A stretch of 64,000 nucleotides of DNA from Neostapfia colusana (lineage: Eukaryota; Streptophyta; Magnoliopsida; Poales; Poaceae): the NCBI GenBank assembly GCA_030760725.1, contig JASWHV010000008.1, positions 57,883,671 through 57,947,670 on the forward strand. Reading direction: 5' to 3'. The position numbers and the translations under genes were made by a program. Below the pieces are notes generated by a model. That model was not told where the DNA came from, did not search any database, and saw only the letters and a program-made list of their open reading frames with translations. This document shows, piece after piece, positions 12,101 through 23,813 of the stretch (the stretch's first letter is position 1; each line of letters begins with the position of its first letter).

Positions 12101-15100
12101 GAATGGAGACCGAGCAGTGGATGGAAGGCTCAAGGACGTGGTCCTGTGAATCTAGTCTATGTCTGAGTCGATTAAGGCTCGTTCTCGTGTGCGGCCCGTT
12201 GGACAAGTTTGAGTTGTGTACCGGATGCATACTGGCTATATGGGACCCAGGAAACCGATGTAACATGTTAACCTGAGTGTCGAGGCATATCTCACTGTTT
12301 GTGGCGGACCGGCATCCGCCCATCCAGGATCACAGAGGGTGATGCCGCACGATCAACACCCGACAGCACACGTCATAAGGACACCACATATTACATGGGA
12401 AAACAAACTGAAACTGTACAAACGGGTTCAACCTTCAGTTACAAACTATTGTCTTTATTACACAGCGGAAGTTTCTTTTATACATCTCACGCCCGCCTAT
12501 CTAGCAAGAGTTGGTTGCCCATCCCTAGGGCAACCCACACTAGCTGCACGTCTCAGCTCAGCGCGGCGTGTACGGCTCCCACTCAGCCGTGGTCCCCGAC
12601 GGAGGGTAACCCTCGCTGGTGGACTCGTACTCCGAGTCCGTGGGTGGCTCCTCATCTGAAAAACACTTAAGCAGCAACCGTGAGCACGAGGGCTCAACAA
12701 GACTTAACTGACTCACCTAGGCATGAAACTCTACACGAGGTGTACAATGAACATAGGATAGTAACATTGCAGCAAATGGGCGCGCCTACAAGTTCATTCT
12801 TAATTCATCTTTTAGCAACAAGTTAACAGTTCGGGAATCTGAAATTTTGTAAGCAATATTTGGTGACACACATGTAGAAATACAATTATATCATAACAGC
12901 AGTATTAGATCATCACATTTCATACATTAGCCTACGTACCCACTCAGTGACCAAGTGGTACTCTTCACCGCGAGGGACGGCGAATCGACTCGATATACAC
13001 CTGCAGGGAAACCCAAAGAGCACGTCACGTACGCCCACCCGTGGAGCTGCACAGCACGCTCACTCGATGTCGTACGGGACAACCTTTCACCCAACAGCCC
13101 AAACGTCGAACCGGTCGCACCGAAATGAGCAGGAGGTTCCCTACACGGAGCATCTCTCTATGCCCGTTAGCAGATTTCCACCTTGCTGCCCTCAGCCTAC
13201 ACCTATAAATCGGTGTGTTATGCCTCGACGCCCGGAGGTTTAGGTTACATCGTTTTATTCGGGCCCATATATCCGATATGCCTTCGGTACGTTCAAACTT
13301 GATCAGTGTGGACCGCACACGGATCGGTCCTCAATCGACACGGACAGGGCTGCGCACACAAGACTTCCTCTTGCTGCGCCCTAGCCCCTGCCAGGTGATC
13401 TCACATCACTCGAACCAACCCCGTGTGTACTAAGCCTAACTCGCGAGTAGATTCCAACTACTCGACTTGTACCGAAGTCCTATGAATCAATAGCATAGCC
13501 TGACTATTCGAGGCCCTAGACACTACCCTCACTCTTGGGGAAAAATTCTGGTTATGCAGTTGGGTATTCATCCATCCTACACCTAATGCACATACACACT
13601 TCACGCTACGTATGTAAACAAAGTAAAACTTAAAAAAAGGCTTAATGCAAACCGGGGCTTGCCTTGTTGCTGCTGGTCAGTCGTTAGTTCTTCTTCCGGA
13701 AGGAGGAAGTCGAGTACTTCCGGAGCCTCCTCGCCTTCAGCGACTACACGTTAATGAAATACTACATGTTAATAGATATGCACATAAGTTTATGGTACTG
13801 CTTCTGCTACAAGTTCTAATAACAAGTTTTTAACAACTAGAACTCTGTTCAAGAATTTAAAATGAAACTGGGGCTAGTGGTTTGGGTTTGGATCTAAGCA
13901 CGTGATTAAGTGATAAGTGGTTATCCCCCTCTTCCACATTGATCACCTCAAGTGGTTAAACAGAGCAGGGGTGATCCAGAGCTCCAATGGAGCTGAGAAT
14001 TTTTGTGTGAGTTCCTTGCCACAAGAAAACACTCTGGACCAAAAATTAGCACTTTTCATTGAGTGGTTTGTTCAGAATAATTCTCTTAGCAAATAAGCAA
14101 AGAAGAATTACTTCTGAGGTAACACCCCTGTCCATGCCCAACTTAGTGAATTACAATTTGAATTGTATCTCATAGAGTTTGCATGAATTTTCCTAGCAAT
14201 TTTGGAAATAAGGTTTGTCCAGAACTGAATTTCCAAGTTTTGGAAATTCTCTGAAAATGTTTCTGTATTCAATTGGACACAGCACCTTCAAATCTGAATT
14301 GCCCTGATCAAATCAACTCCAAATGGTCCGAAAATTTTACAAGGGTTCACTAACATCCTAAAGAATGTTCTAGAAAAATATTAGGATTTTTGGATGAACC
14401 AAACTCCCTCTAAAATTCTTTTGCTGAAAAGCTTTAAAGAATTTTCCAGATTTAAATACTGGGTTTCATACCAATTGGGTTGCATATTTGGATAGATATA
14501 TGCAAGATGAATCCAACCCAATTTGAATCACTAAATTTGGAGCTTCCTAGCAAAAGTTATGAGGTTCTAAAATTTGGGAAAATTCTGAAATTCGAATTAA
14601 CCGGGAAAAGTTCAAATCCCTGACAGCAGGCCCGGCCCCCACGTGTCACCACCTCGGCTACACCACACGGGGCCACAGGACTGTTCTCCGCGTTGTCACA
14701 GATGATCCGGTGCAACAGAAAATCCCCACACTGTGTATTAAGCAACTGACAAGCGGGCCCGGCCGGCTCGTCTTCTTCCTCGCACCAGCCCCTTTTTTCC
14801 CGCGCCGCCCCCTCGACGGACCCGGCTTCCCGGCCGCCTCTCGGCCGGAAACTCGCCGCCTGGGCCTAATTTCGTGCGCTGAACACGATGGCACCAACTT
14901 CTCCGGTCGGCGGTGGCCCTAACCTAGCCGGCGACGGTGCAGCGGCCCGGGGTCACTTTGGCTATGTCACCCGACCAACTTAGCCCGCCAAAACCTCAGT
15001 GGAAGAGATCTTCAGCACTGGGGGATCTCAGGGAAGGTCGACAGGGCCATGCAAAGGCTCGGGGAGAGCTCTAACCTAGCGGTCACCGTGAGCCCGATCC

Positions 15101-17503
15101 TTCCCGCCATAACCGCGGTTGGAAAACCGGGAAATACGCCGGCTACCGCCAAAATCAAGCTAGGGTTGCAAAGTGAACTTGGGCGCCGTCAAGTATATCT
15201 CCTGTGAGTGCAGTATGGTGTGCTCTAAGCAAGTATACGTCCGGAATTTGCGGGTTTCTTACCAGAAGGTGGTTCTGCACCGTTCGGAAGGAAGTCTCAA
15301 AATTCTCTGCCGATAATCCACGGTTGATCCTGAGCTTCGGGGGTGAGTTGCCTGGACTTCGTGCGCTTCCAGAAATGGCCTAGCTTGGCCGTGACACACC
15401 GCAGTTGGAGCTGTCCACGAGATCACTTTTGCTCGGTTCTCCCCGGCCGCCGCGAAGAACACCGTTTTCTCGGTCTGTGGTGGCTTAGCTCGACTGGAAC
15501 TGGTGTGGGGAGGCCGTGGGAGGTCTGGGAATGTGGTTTTGCTGGTTTTCCGACGCTTGCACGCGCGAGGAAATCGCTCCCGCGCGACTTGATCACGGCG
15601 GCTGCTCCTCGGTGTTCTGTCGTGCGAGAGAACGAGCGCTGGGGGTCGTCTCGGTGTTGTGGCGAGCTGGGGCACGGCTGTGAGTTACTACGGCCCACGA
15701 GGAGCTCGCCAGCGCGAGAGGGAAGAGCAGGAGCTGTCGCCCGGTGCTTCTCGGTGGCTCACGGTGGAAACCTCGGCTCTGTTCCGAGTGCAAGACTTGA
15801 CCCCGAAGGCTGTTGATCTCTGTGCCTTTTTAACCTCCCCAATGACATGTGGGTCCCACCAGTCAGTCCCCTATCCCTCAAAGATCTCCAAAAACTTGGC
15901 AAGTGATGAATTCAAATGTTTGGAGTCGAAAACTGAGCTACATTTGTATAGTTGGACAAATCTCCCCCAAATTCAAATGTATATTTGAATTCTTTGCACA
16001 TTTGGATCCTTTTTGGAAAAATGGGTGGCAAACCTTTTCAAAAATTACTGAAACTTTGACTACCCACTAATTTGGACCTAAGGAATCCAAATATGCACTT
16101 TGATTCTTGTGTTAGCTGCTGCAACCATGAGTTTGAATACAACAGTTTTGAATCACCATTATGTCCTCCCCTCATTTGAATTTTGAGTTGGACGTTAGTT
16201 GAAATTCTGATTTTTAAACCCTCCCCTTGCACTTGAGTACTTCAACTCAGTGGTCTTAATCCAACTAGGGTCCAACCATGTGAATGACTCTAAGTTGGTT
16301 TTAGAATCACCTCTCATGTGTTATCACATGTGTGGAGAGTTTGAACCAACACCCTTTTGATGGAGGTTCCTTGCTCTTCACAATATATTCACAACAAAAC
16401 TGTGGTGTTGTGAGGTGATAAAAAGTTTTTGCAAGTCCCTTTTTCTTGGGCTTTTACACCGTCCTGAAAGGATAGAGAAGTCGGCTCTACGAGGGTTTGC
16501 CGTAGTGAGACTTAATCCCAGTCGGTGGGACCGGTTCGACATTTGGGTGTCGTGTGAAAGGTTGCCACGTACGGCGTCAGTGATGGTTGCTGTGTGCAAC
16601 ATCAAGTACGGGCGTACGTGTCATGTCAGCCGGGTGTTTTTTATTGCAATCACCGTCGCTCGCAGAATGGACCGAGCATACTTGTTCTCTGTGTCGTGAC
16701 GTAGTAATAAACGGGGAAACATTTAATATGCTTTGTGAGTAATCTCATAATGGAGATGAGGAATGATCAACACTTTCACTAAATTTATTTTTTGCCTTGG
16801 GCTAGTAGCGTCGAGGCAAAGTGTTTCTTGTTTAATTGTGGAATCTCAATGTTAATGGTGCAAGGTCTGTATGAGTCTACGGTAGCTCACTAAAGTTACT
16901 TTCACCTCGGGCAAGTGACATCGAGATGAAGCGTTTCTTATTTGATTGTGGAGTCTCGATGTAAATTATACGAGGGCTATAAAAGTTGCTTAAAACTTGA
17001 AGTAAGGACTCTCCTGTAGCTCAAGTTCATCTTTTGTGCTAACTTCTATATTCAGCCCTCTATTTTCAGCATGTAGAGTTTCATGACTAGGGTGACGGTT
17101 AAGTCTTGCTGAGCTTCGTGCTCACGGATACTGCATAAGTTGTTTTGCAGGTATTAACTGTATGCTGATATGTATGGGTGTCCGATGATACTCGGAACTC
17201 TCCGAGTGGTGAACTCATGGCAACCCATGCCGCTGCTATAGTGATAGTGTTGCTAGCGAGAAGGGTCCGCGGGCTGGACACCTTCTCTATTGCTTAGCAT
17301 AGGTATGAGACGTGAGCTGTAATAGTCTTCTGCTGTAGATTATTTTGAGAAGTATTTGTAAAATTTACACTTTGTAAGCTTCCGCTTGATTTATGTAATA
17401 TGATGCTTTATTATGTGTGCTGTTGGGTGCCGCATCGCACGGCACCACCCAATGCGATTCCCGAGCGAGCGGCATGGCCCGTGATCGGGACCGGGCCCTC
17501 ACA
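9146..17503 (+). repeat. 5' LTR of the Tekay-type element, enlarged by an inverted LTR insertion (8,358 bp)
   Basis: The LTR's first part runs 9146-12299 and its last part 16459-17503. Between them lies an inverted LTR copy (12300-16458). Without the insert the LTR would be about 4.2 kb. The first part matches 23814-26465 closely, but lacks about 120 bp present at 25001-25128. A GC-rich block at 9780-10850 makes spurious ORFs that recur in the 3' LTR. Confidence 0.8.
12300..16458 (-). mobile_element. Inverted solo LTR of a related family, inside the 5' LTR
   Basis: On the minus strand this reads as the same LTR type. TGTAAAAGCCC starts at 16458; a GC-rich middle lies near 14870-15800; the LTR tail is at about 13200-12300. 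For example, 13080-13110 reversed matches the ACCGGTTCGAC...GTGAAAGGTTG block at 16530-16565, and 12340-12400 reversed matches the LTR end near 17420-17460. Candidate duplicated flanks are CTGTT (12295-12299) and CCGTC (16459-16463), differing only by C/T changes. Confidence 0.7.
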
Positions 17504-19204
17504 GCATGGTATCAAAGCCGCATTGGTAATAGTGCACGGAATAAGGATCATATTACGATAAAAACTTAGGATACGGTGAGGAAACGGTATTTGGCCCAAA
17601 TAAGGACTATAGTAGTATAGTTACTTAAAGTGGCAGCACTAACATACTTGTTATAATTCTGAATCTTGATTATGTAACGACGCACCTATGCTCAGGTAAG
17701 CATGGTAAGGAACGCCACCAAAAGCGGTTCAATTTCGGTTAGCTCCCCTGACGAGGAAAGTGGTTCAGGGATAGGTCTCACAGCTTGGTGTGGGACGTCA
17801 ATATGAAACTCTTAGACTTTTCATGTTTCTGAGTTCGTATGAAACGCTGATCCCTAGCGTGCAATAGGCAAGTAGTGGAGATCCCATCGTGTGGTCAGTA
17901 ACGCGATAGTGTGTTCTTCTGGAAATAGCCTAGAAGGACATGCGCAGCGCTTGCCATCAGCGTGCCCTGCAGGGCAGTAGGTGGTATCTGTTGGGGTGTT
18001 CCCAACCGTGACGAGCCGTTCACGCTCTACTCGGGTTCCCCGTCGTGTAGTGTGAAAACGTGACCATGTACCTTGAGACGTGGCTCGACTCAAGGACGGC
18101 CCGTATGGAAATGATACGGGGCGTATGTTTTTAGTATGATATGGAACTGCCTGAAATGAGAAAACCTATGTGTGCATCATCATTGAGTGTTCTTCTGCAG
18201 GTACTAACCACGTACGTATCCCATGTAGTACACGTGTGCGAGAGACCGTTTAGTGCCACTGATAAAACAAATATGCCGGTATAGTCCGGTTAGGATTTTC
18301 TTTGTTGAGGCTACGTAGGACCAGCATATTTCTTACGGTGCATCGACACCGTACTACACTTAATAACCTATTCCCTATAAAGAAATGATTCATGAGCTAA
18401 CTATCAACTAAAAATGGAAGTTTGAAACAAATATTAGTTACTGAACTCTTATTTTGAGCTAAGATTCAAATGAGAGAAGGTTTAGGTTTCAAAGATTTCA
18501 AAAACAGAGTGCTCTGTTTCTGGCAGGAACTCTTGCTGGAGTTTGACAGAGCATAACTCTGAGTACCAAATAAGGTGTGTAATACAGTTCTGGAAATATT
18601 TTCAAGTGCTCTACATCTTTCTTGTAGACCTCCAGGGCAAAATCACAAGTTAAGTTGGTGAAAAGTCCAGTTGAAGGCAAACTGTTCAGAACCAGGACAG
18701 CAGCAAAACCTCTCTGGACCTTTCTGTTTTTAAGCCATAACTTGCTGTAGAAAAATTCCTGAGGAGCTGTGATGCACCTTTGGAAAGGTTATGAGATATG
18801 CAACATTGTTGTAGTTCAAAGTTGGTTCAGATTCATATGTATCTGTGTATACAACTGCGATAAAGTCAGCCACATACAAAGGAGATGTTGGCAAATTTTA
18901 TCCAGAAATTCTATCAACTTTGAGCAATCATAACTTTTGATCCAGAAGTGATATGGAGGCATTTGAATACTCATTGGAAATATATTTAAGTTAACTTTAA
19001 CTTTGATATTCAACTTGAGTTATGAAAGTGCTTTTAACTGGATCAAAATCTGGTTTGTTTGAGGACCGATCAATCTGCTTTTAAATCCTTGCTGTTAGTA
19101 CATCAGTTTGCGCTTTAGTCATTTTGCTTACATGTTAAGATTTCATTATCAGTATTTCACTACTTTGTTCATGGAATAAATCAAGTGATAGTGTTGAGCT
19201 GATA
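17504..19204 (+). other. Primer binding site and untranslated leader of the Tekay-type element
   Basis: TGGTATCAAAGCC at 17507-17519 resembles the 3' end of initiator tRNA-Met (usual TGGTATCAGAGCC). It lies three bases after the LTR end. The following 1.7 kb up to gag has no recognisable coding domain. Confidence 0.75.
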
Positions 19205-20086
19205 ATGAACTCTTGCAATTGCAGAATGGTGCAAACTCGTTCCATAGGTGAGGTGGGTGGTTCCAGTGGTGGTGGTGGTGGTGATAACTCTCCACAGCGG
19301 GAGCAGCGAGCTCCGCAACCGCAACCGCCACCAGGACCTTCACCTACAGTCACAATGGCGGACATTCTGGCTGCCATGACGGGTGCAAGCGATGAGCGAA
19401 CCGACTTGCTCCGCACCAAGGTGATGAATACATCCCGTCAAGGGGGATGTCAAGCTGAAGAATTGCGCCAACCTCAAATGAATTCCTATGTTGAGTTTTT
19501 GGCGACTCAACCGCTGGTTTTCATTGAAGCTGAGGATCCTCTGGTGGCGGATAGCTGGATCCATACCATTGAGTCTAAGTTCGGGTTGCTCCAATGCATC
19601 GAATATCAGAAGGTTCTATACGCGGTGCAACAACTTCACGGGTCCGCCAGTGCATGGTGGGCAAATCAACTCGCCTCCTTACCAGCTGGACGTCATTTCA
19701 CATGGATGGAATTCCCGAAGGCATTTCTTGTATATCATATTCCTTCCGGAATAATTCAGCGGAAACTCGAGGAGTTTCTGGTCTTAAAACAAGGAGGGAG
19801 GGATGCATGCGAGCATTCGCAAGTGTTCAACAAACTGGCACAGTATGCGCTTGAACATGTGAACACTGAGGCACAAAAGTGTGAATGGTTCTTCCACAGC
19901 CTCAATCCCAAGTTAAAGGAAAGACTCATCTTAGCTGATCGAAAGAACTTCAACAAATTGATGAATGCTGCCATCATGGTTGAAGATGCTCAGCGAGAAG
20001 TTCAGGCTGAGAAAAGAAAGAACCATATACCACGGAGAGTAGCAGTATTGCTCCTCATAAATACCGGGTGGTGGACAGTACTTTGA
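19205..20086 (+). pseudogene. Tekay-type gag (capsid part), frameshifted
   Basis: The frame opens at 19205, but MVQTRS at 19226 is the likelier start. A Gly-rich and Pro/Gln-rich N terminus is followed by a retrotransposon-gag domain (ADSWIHTIESKFGLL, GSASAWWANQLASL, EFPKAFLVYHIP, KLAQYALEHVNTEAQKCEWF). After about residue 275 the frame is lost and the gag tail continues in the next frame from 20068. Gag forms the virus-like particle; this copy is broken. Confidence 0.8.
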
Positions 20087-20793
20087 ACTGTCAGCTGATG
20101 CAGCCGGCTCGACGATCCCAACCATATTCGGGTCGTTCATCTCAATACTCTGAATTCGGACAGCTGCAACAACGGTATATGCAGTCACATTATTCTGTTC
20201 CTCAAGCGTTCTTGCCGCAGCAGAATACAACTAATGTCCGTACTCAGAGCAACCTGGAACCGGCTGAGAAACCGTGCTTGACATGCGGTTATTTGGGTCA
20301 CATCAGCAGAAAATGTCCAGAAAGGATACGCCACAGCAGGAATACATCAGAGCAGGGTATAAATCAACCCCGTGCTCAGCTACAAGGAACAGCACCAAAG
20401 TCCGGGTGCATTTATCATACAGCTCTAGAGGATGTGCCGGACAGGGCACCTGTGCTAGCGGGAATGTTCACCCTCAATGGACTGCCCGTGTTAATTTTAT
20501 TTGACTCTGGAGCTACACACAATTTCATCAGTAGGTTGTTTGTGTGCAAAGCTGAGCTCTCCACCTCTACACCGAAGGATCACTACCTTATCCGCTCACC
20601 TGGTGGAAATATAGCTGCTAATGAAGTAGTGATTAAAGCACCCTTGTGCTTAGGTGGAAAACTATACCCCACAACCCTAATTGTGTTAGAGGGGCAGAAG
20701 ATCAATGTGATTTTAGGAATGGCATGGATGAACTACCACGGGCCTGTTCTTGACGTCGGTCCACAGATTGTTAGTTTGGACTCTCCGATCTAG
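20068..20793 (+). pseudogene. Tekay-type gag tail with zinc knuckle, and protease
   Basis: A CCHC knuckle CLTCGYLGHISRKC (C-x2-C-x4-H-x4-C) lies near residue 70. It is followed by an aspartic protease with active site LFDSGATHNFIS and the later VILGMAWM strand. The frame ends at TAG 20791-20793, while the RT continues in the same frame, so that stop is an inactivating nonsense change. Confidence 0.85.
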
Positions 20794-20811
20794 GTCTCCA
20801 AACACTCATAC

Positions 20812-22437
20812 TTGAAGCCGTGGATTCTAAAAATCCAGTGGTGTACCAGTGTGACCACGAAACTGGAGGATATTCCGGTGGTCCGCGAGTACCCAGATGT
20901 ATTTCCCGACGATCTTCCAGGGATGCCGCCTAAAAGGGATGTGGTATTCAAGATCGAGTTAGCACCAGGAACCACACCGATATCTCAGAGGCCGTACAAA
21001 ATGTCTCCGAAGGAATTAGCTGAACTGAAGGAACAGCTAAAGGACTTAATGGACAAAGGGTTCATCCGACCAAGCTCATCGCCATGGGGCTGTTCAGCCC
21101 TCTTTGTGAAGAAAAAGGATGAATCACTCCGGTTATGTGTGGATTATCGGTCGCTGAATGCAGTGACGATCAAAAATAAATATCCACTGCCGCGGATCAA
21201 TATATTATTTGATCAGTTGGTGGGTGCCAAAGTATTCTCCAAGATGGACTTACGGTTCGGTTATCATCAGATAAAAATCAGAGCGGAGGATATACCGAAG
21301 ACGGCTTTCTCGACTAGATACGGGCTCTATGAGTATCTAGTCATGTCTTTCAGGGTAACAAATGCACCCGCACACTTCATGTATCTCATGAATTCTGTAT
21401 TCATGCCAGAGTTGGATCAGTTCGTCGTGGTTTTCATCGACGACATTCTCGTATACTCCAAATCGGAGGAGGAGCACACCAAACATCTCCATATTGTGCT
21501 CCAACGCTTACGGGAACATCACCTGTATGCCAAATTCAGCAAGTATGAATTTTGGATCAGCAAGGTACCATTCTTAGGCCACATTATTTCAGCGGAGGGT
21601 GTGGCCATAGATCCAACTAAAATTGAGCAAGTCTTGAAGTGGGAGTCTCCGACATCTGTTCATCAAATCCGCAGTTTTCTGGAGCTAGCGGGTTACTATC
21701 AGAGATTTATTCCCAGCTTCTCGAAGGTGGCCAAACCAATGACAGAATTATTGAAAAAGAGCAGCAAGTATGTGTGGACAGAGGCCTGCGAAGAGGCATT
21801 TCAAACTCTAAAGAAACATCTCACAACGGCACCGGTTCTAGCCCAACCGGATACAACAAAGCCATTCGATGTTTATTGTGATGCCTCAGGCATTGGACTT
21901 GGCTGCGTCTTAATGCAAGATAGACGCGTGATCGCGTATGGGTCTCGTCAACTCCGCAACCATGAGCAGCACTACCTCACTCATGACCTAGAACTCGCTG
22001 CGGTGGTGCTTGCGTTGAAGATGTGGAGGCACTACTTACTTGGAAATTTAGTGCACCTCTACACCGACCATAAGAGCCTCAAATATATATTCACTCAGAA
22101 GAATATCAATATGAGGCAGCAGAGATGGTTGGAATTAATCAAAGATTATGAGCTCGAGATCCATTACCATTCGGGCAAAGCTAACGTGGTGGTTGATGCA
22201 CTCAGTCGTAAATCCCACGTGAATAACCTGTCAATTAGTCCGGATGAGGATGAAGAACCAAGCTTGAGGGTGATTCCGCATGGGGCGTTGTATAATCTTG
22301 CTCTTGCGCCTACCATTAGAGAAGAGATTGTACAAGCCCAGAAGAGAGATAAAGGAATGCGGAAAATCCGGGCAAGAATCAATGAGGATAAAATGAAATG
22401 TTTCCGGGAAGATGATCAAGGTGTATTTATGGTTTAA
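20812..22437 (+). pseudogene. Tekay-type reverse transcriptase and RNase H
   Basis: The RT begins with VFPDDLPGMPPKRDV and continues CVDYRSLNAVTIKNKYPLP, FSKMDLRFGYHQI and the catalytic VVFIDDILVYSKS. RNase H follows with VYCDASGIGLGCVLMQD, LYTDHKSLKYIFTQ and VVVDALSRK. All core blocks are present, though a few conserved residues are changed (DLRFGYHQI for DLRSGYHQI). It is in frame with the protease upstream of the TAG, and out of frame with integrase downstream. Confidence 0.9.
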
Positions 22438-23197
22438 CAACCGTATCGTGGTACCCCGGAACCTGAAGCTAAGAAAGAAGATCTTGGATGAATCTCATAT
22501 GTCCAAGTACTCGATACATCCAGGAAGCAATAAGATGTATCAAGACCTGAAGACAAAATTTTGGTGGACTCGGATGAAGCGAGAAATTGCCAAGTATGTA
22601 TCCGAGTGTGATACATGTCGGCGAGTCAAAGCTGACCATATAAAGAAAGCAGGAATGCTGCAACCATTAAGCATTCTGGCACGGAATTGGAAGGACATCA
22701 GCATGGACTTTATTATCGAACTGCCTCTCACATTCAGAAAGCATGACTCCATTTGGGTGATTGTTGATCGCTTAACAAAATCAGCCCACTTCATCTCAGT
22801 GAATACGAGATTTTCAACTATGCAACATGCAGAGTTGTATCTCTCAAGAATTGTGTGCTCACACGGAGTCCCCAAAACCATCATATCTGATCGAGGTTCC
22901 ATATTTGTTGCTCGTTTCTGGGAGCAACTCCATGAGTCTCTGGGAACAAAGTTAATTAGAAGCTCAGCATACCATCCTCAGACCGACGGTCAAACGGAGA
23001 GGGTGAATCAAATTTTTGAAGATATGCTGAGAGCATGTGCCATAGATCATGGAAAGAATTGGGATGACCATTTGCCATTAGCGGAGTTCTCCTACAACAA
23101 TGGTTACCAATCTAGTATTAAAATGGCACGATACGAACACTATATGGCAGAAAGTGCCGCACGCCACTCAATTGGTGTGAATCCGGCGAGAGGGTGA
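22412..23197 (+). pseudogene. Tekay-type integrase
   Basis: An HHCC zinc-binding region (HPGSNKMYQDLKTKFWW ... CDTC) precedes the catalytic core. The three acidic residues are in MDFIIELP, SDRGSIFVARFW and QTDGQTERVNQ. The frame is lost near 23170, just after MARYEHYMAESAA, which replaces the usual PFEALYGR-type block. Its frame differs from that of RT. Confidence 0.9.
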
Positions 23198-23309
23198 TTT
23201 TCGGCATCAATATTGTAAAGATGCCAAAGAGCGGGTCCAGCTTATTCAAGCAAACCTTAAAGCCGCTCAATCTCGCCAGAAGAGTTATGCGGACCAGCGA
23301 CACCGACCC

Positions 23310-23749
23310 TTGTATTTTGAAGTCGGGGATCACGTCTATCTCCGAGTATCCCCGATGAAGGGAATTCATCAATTCGAGGTCAAGGGAAAGCTAGCTCCTC
23401 GCTTTGTGGGTCCGTTCATTATTATAGAACGGTGTGGACCAGTAGCCTACCGTCTAAAGCTGCCACCATCTTTATCGTGCGTCCACGACATCTTCCATGT
23501 CTCACACTTGAGAAAGTGTTTGAAGAAGCCGACAGAGATTCTTTCGGGGGACATGGAGATATTACAATCGGATCTCACCTACGCCGAGCAGCCCATCAAG
23601 ATTATGACGAAAAGACCCGGATCACTTGAAATCGGACTTTGAGATTTTACAAAGTCCTGTGGAGTAATCATACCCCAGAAGAGGCGACTTGGGAGAGTGA
23701 AGATTACATCCACAAGAACTATCCGGAACTTTTGTCATATACGTTGTAA
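23310..23749 (+). pseudogene. Tekay-type integrase C terminus with chromodomain
   Basis: GDHVYLRVSPMKGI and LAPRFVGPFIIIER form the integrase C-terminal region. HDIFHVSHLRKCL precedes the chromodomain. After a frameshift near 23640 the chromodomain reads RFYKVLWSNHTPEEATWESE and ends with TAA at 23747-23749. In chromoviruses this domain targets integration to particular chromatin. Its presence supports the Tekay/Del assignment. Confidence 0.8.
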
Positions 23750-23799
23750 TTATTTTCCGCCTCATCTTTCTTTTGTAATCTCGGGACGAGATTCCCTTT

Positions 23800-23813
23800 T
23801 AAGGAGGGAGGAA
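23800..23813 (+). other. Polypurine tract of the Tekay-type element
   Basis: The purine-rich AAGGAGGGAGGAA immediately precedes the 3' LTR start TGTAAAGG at 23814. This is the expected site of plus-strand DNA priming. Confidence 0.8.

Noticed and set aside
9146..16458. A 7.3-kb DNA transposon with 3-kb terminal inverted repeats
   Set aside because: The right arm together with 12300-13200 matches a complete LTR in reverse, including its tail, and the outer LTR continues to 17503 with a primer site. A nested inverted LTR explains it better.
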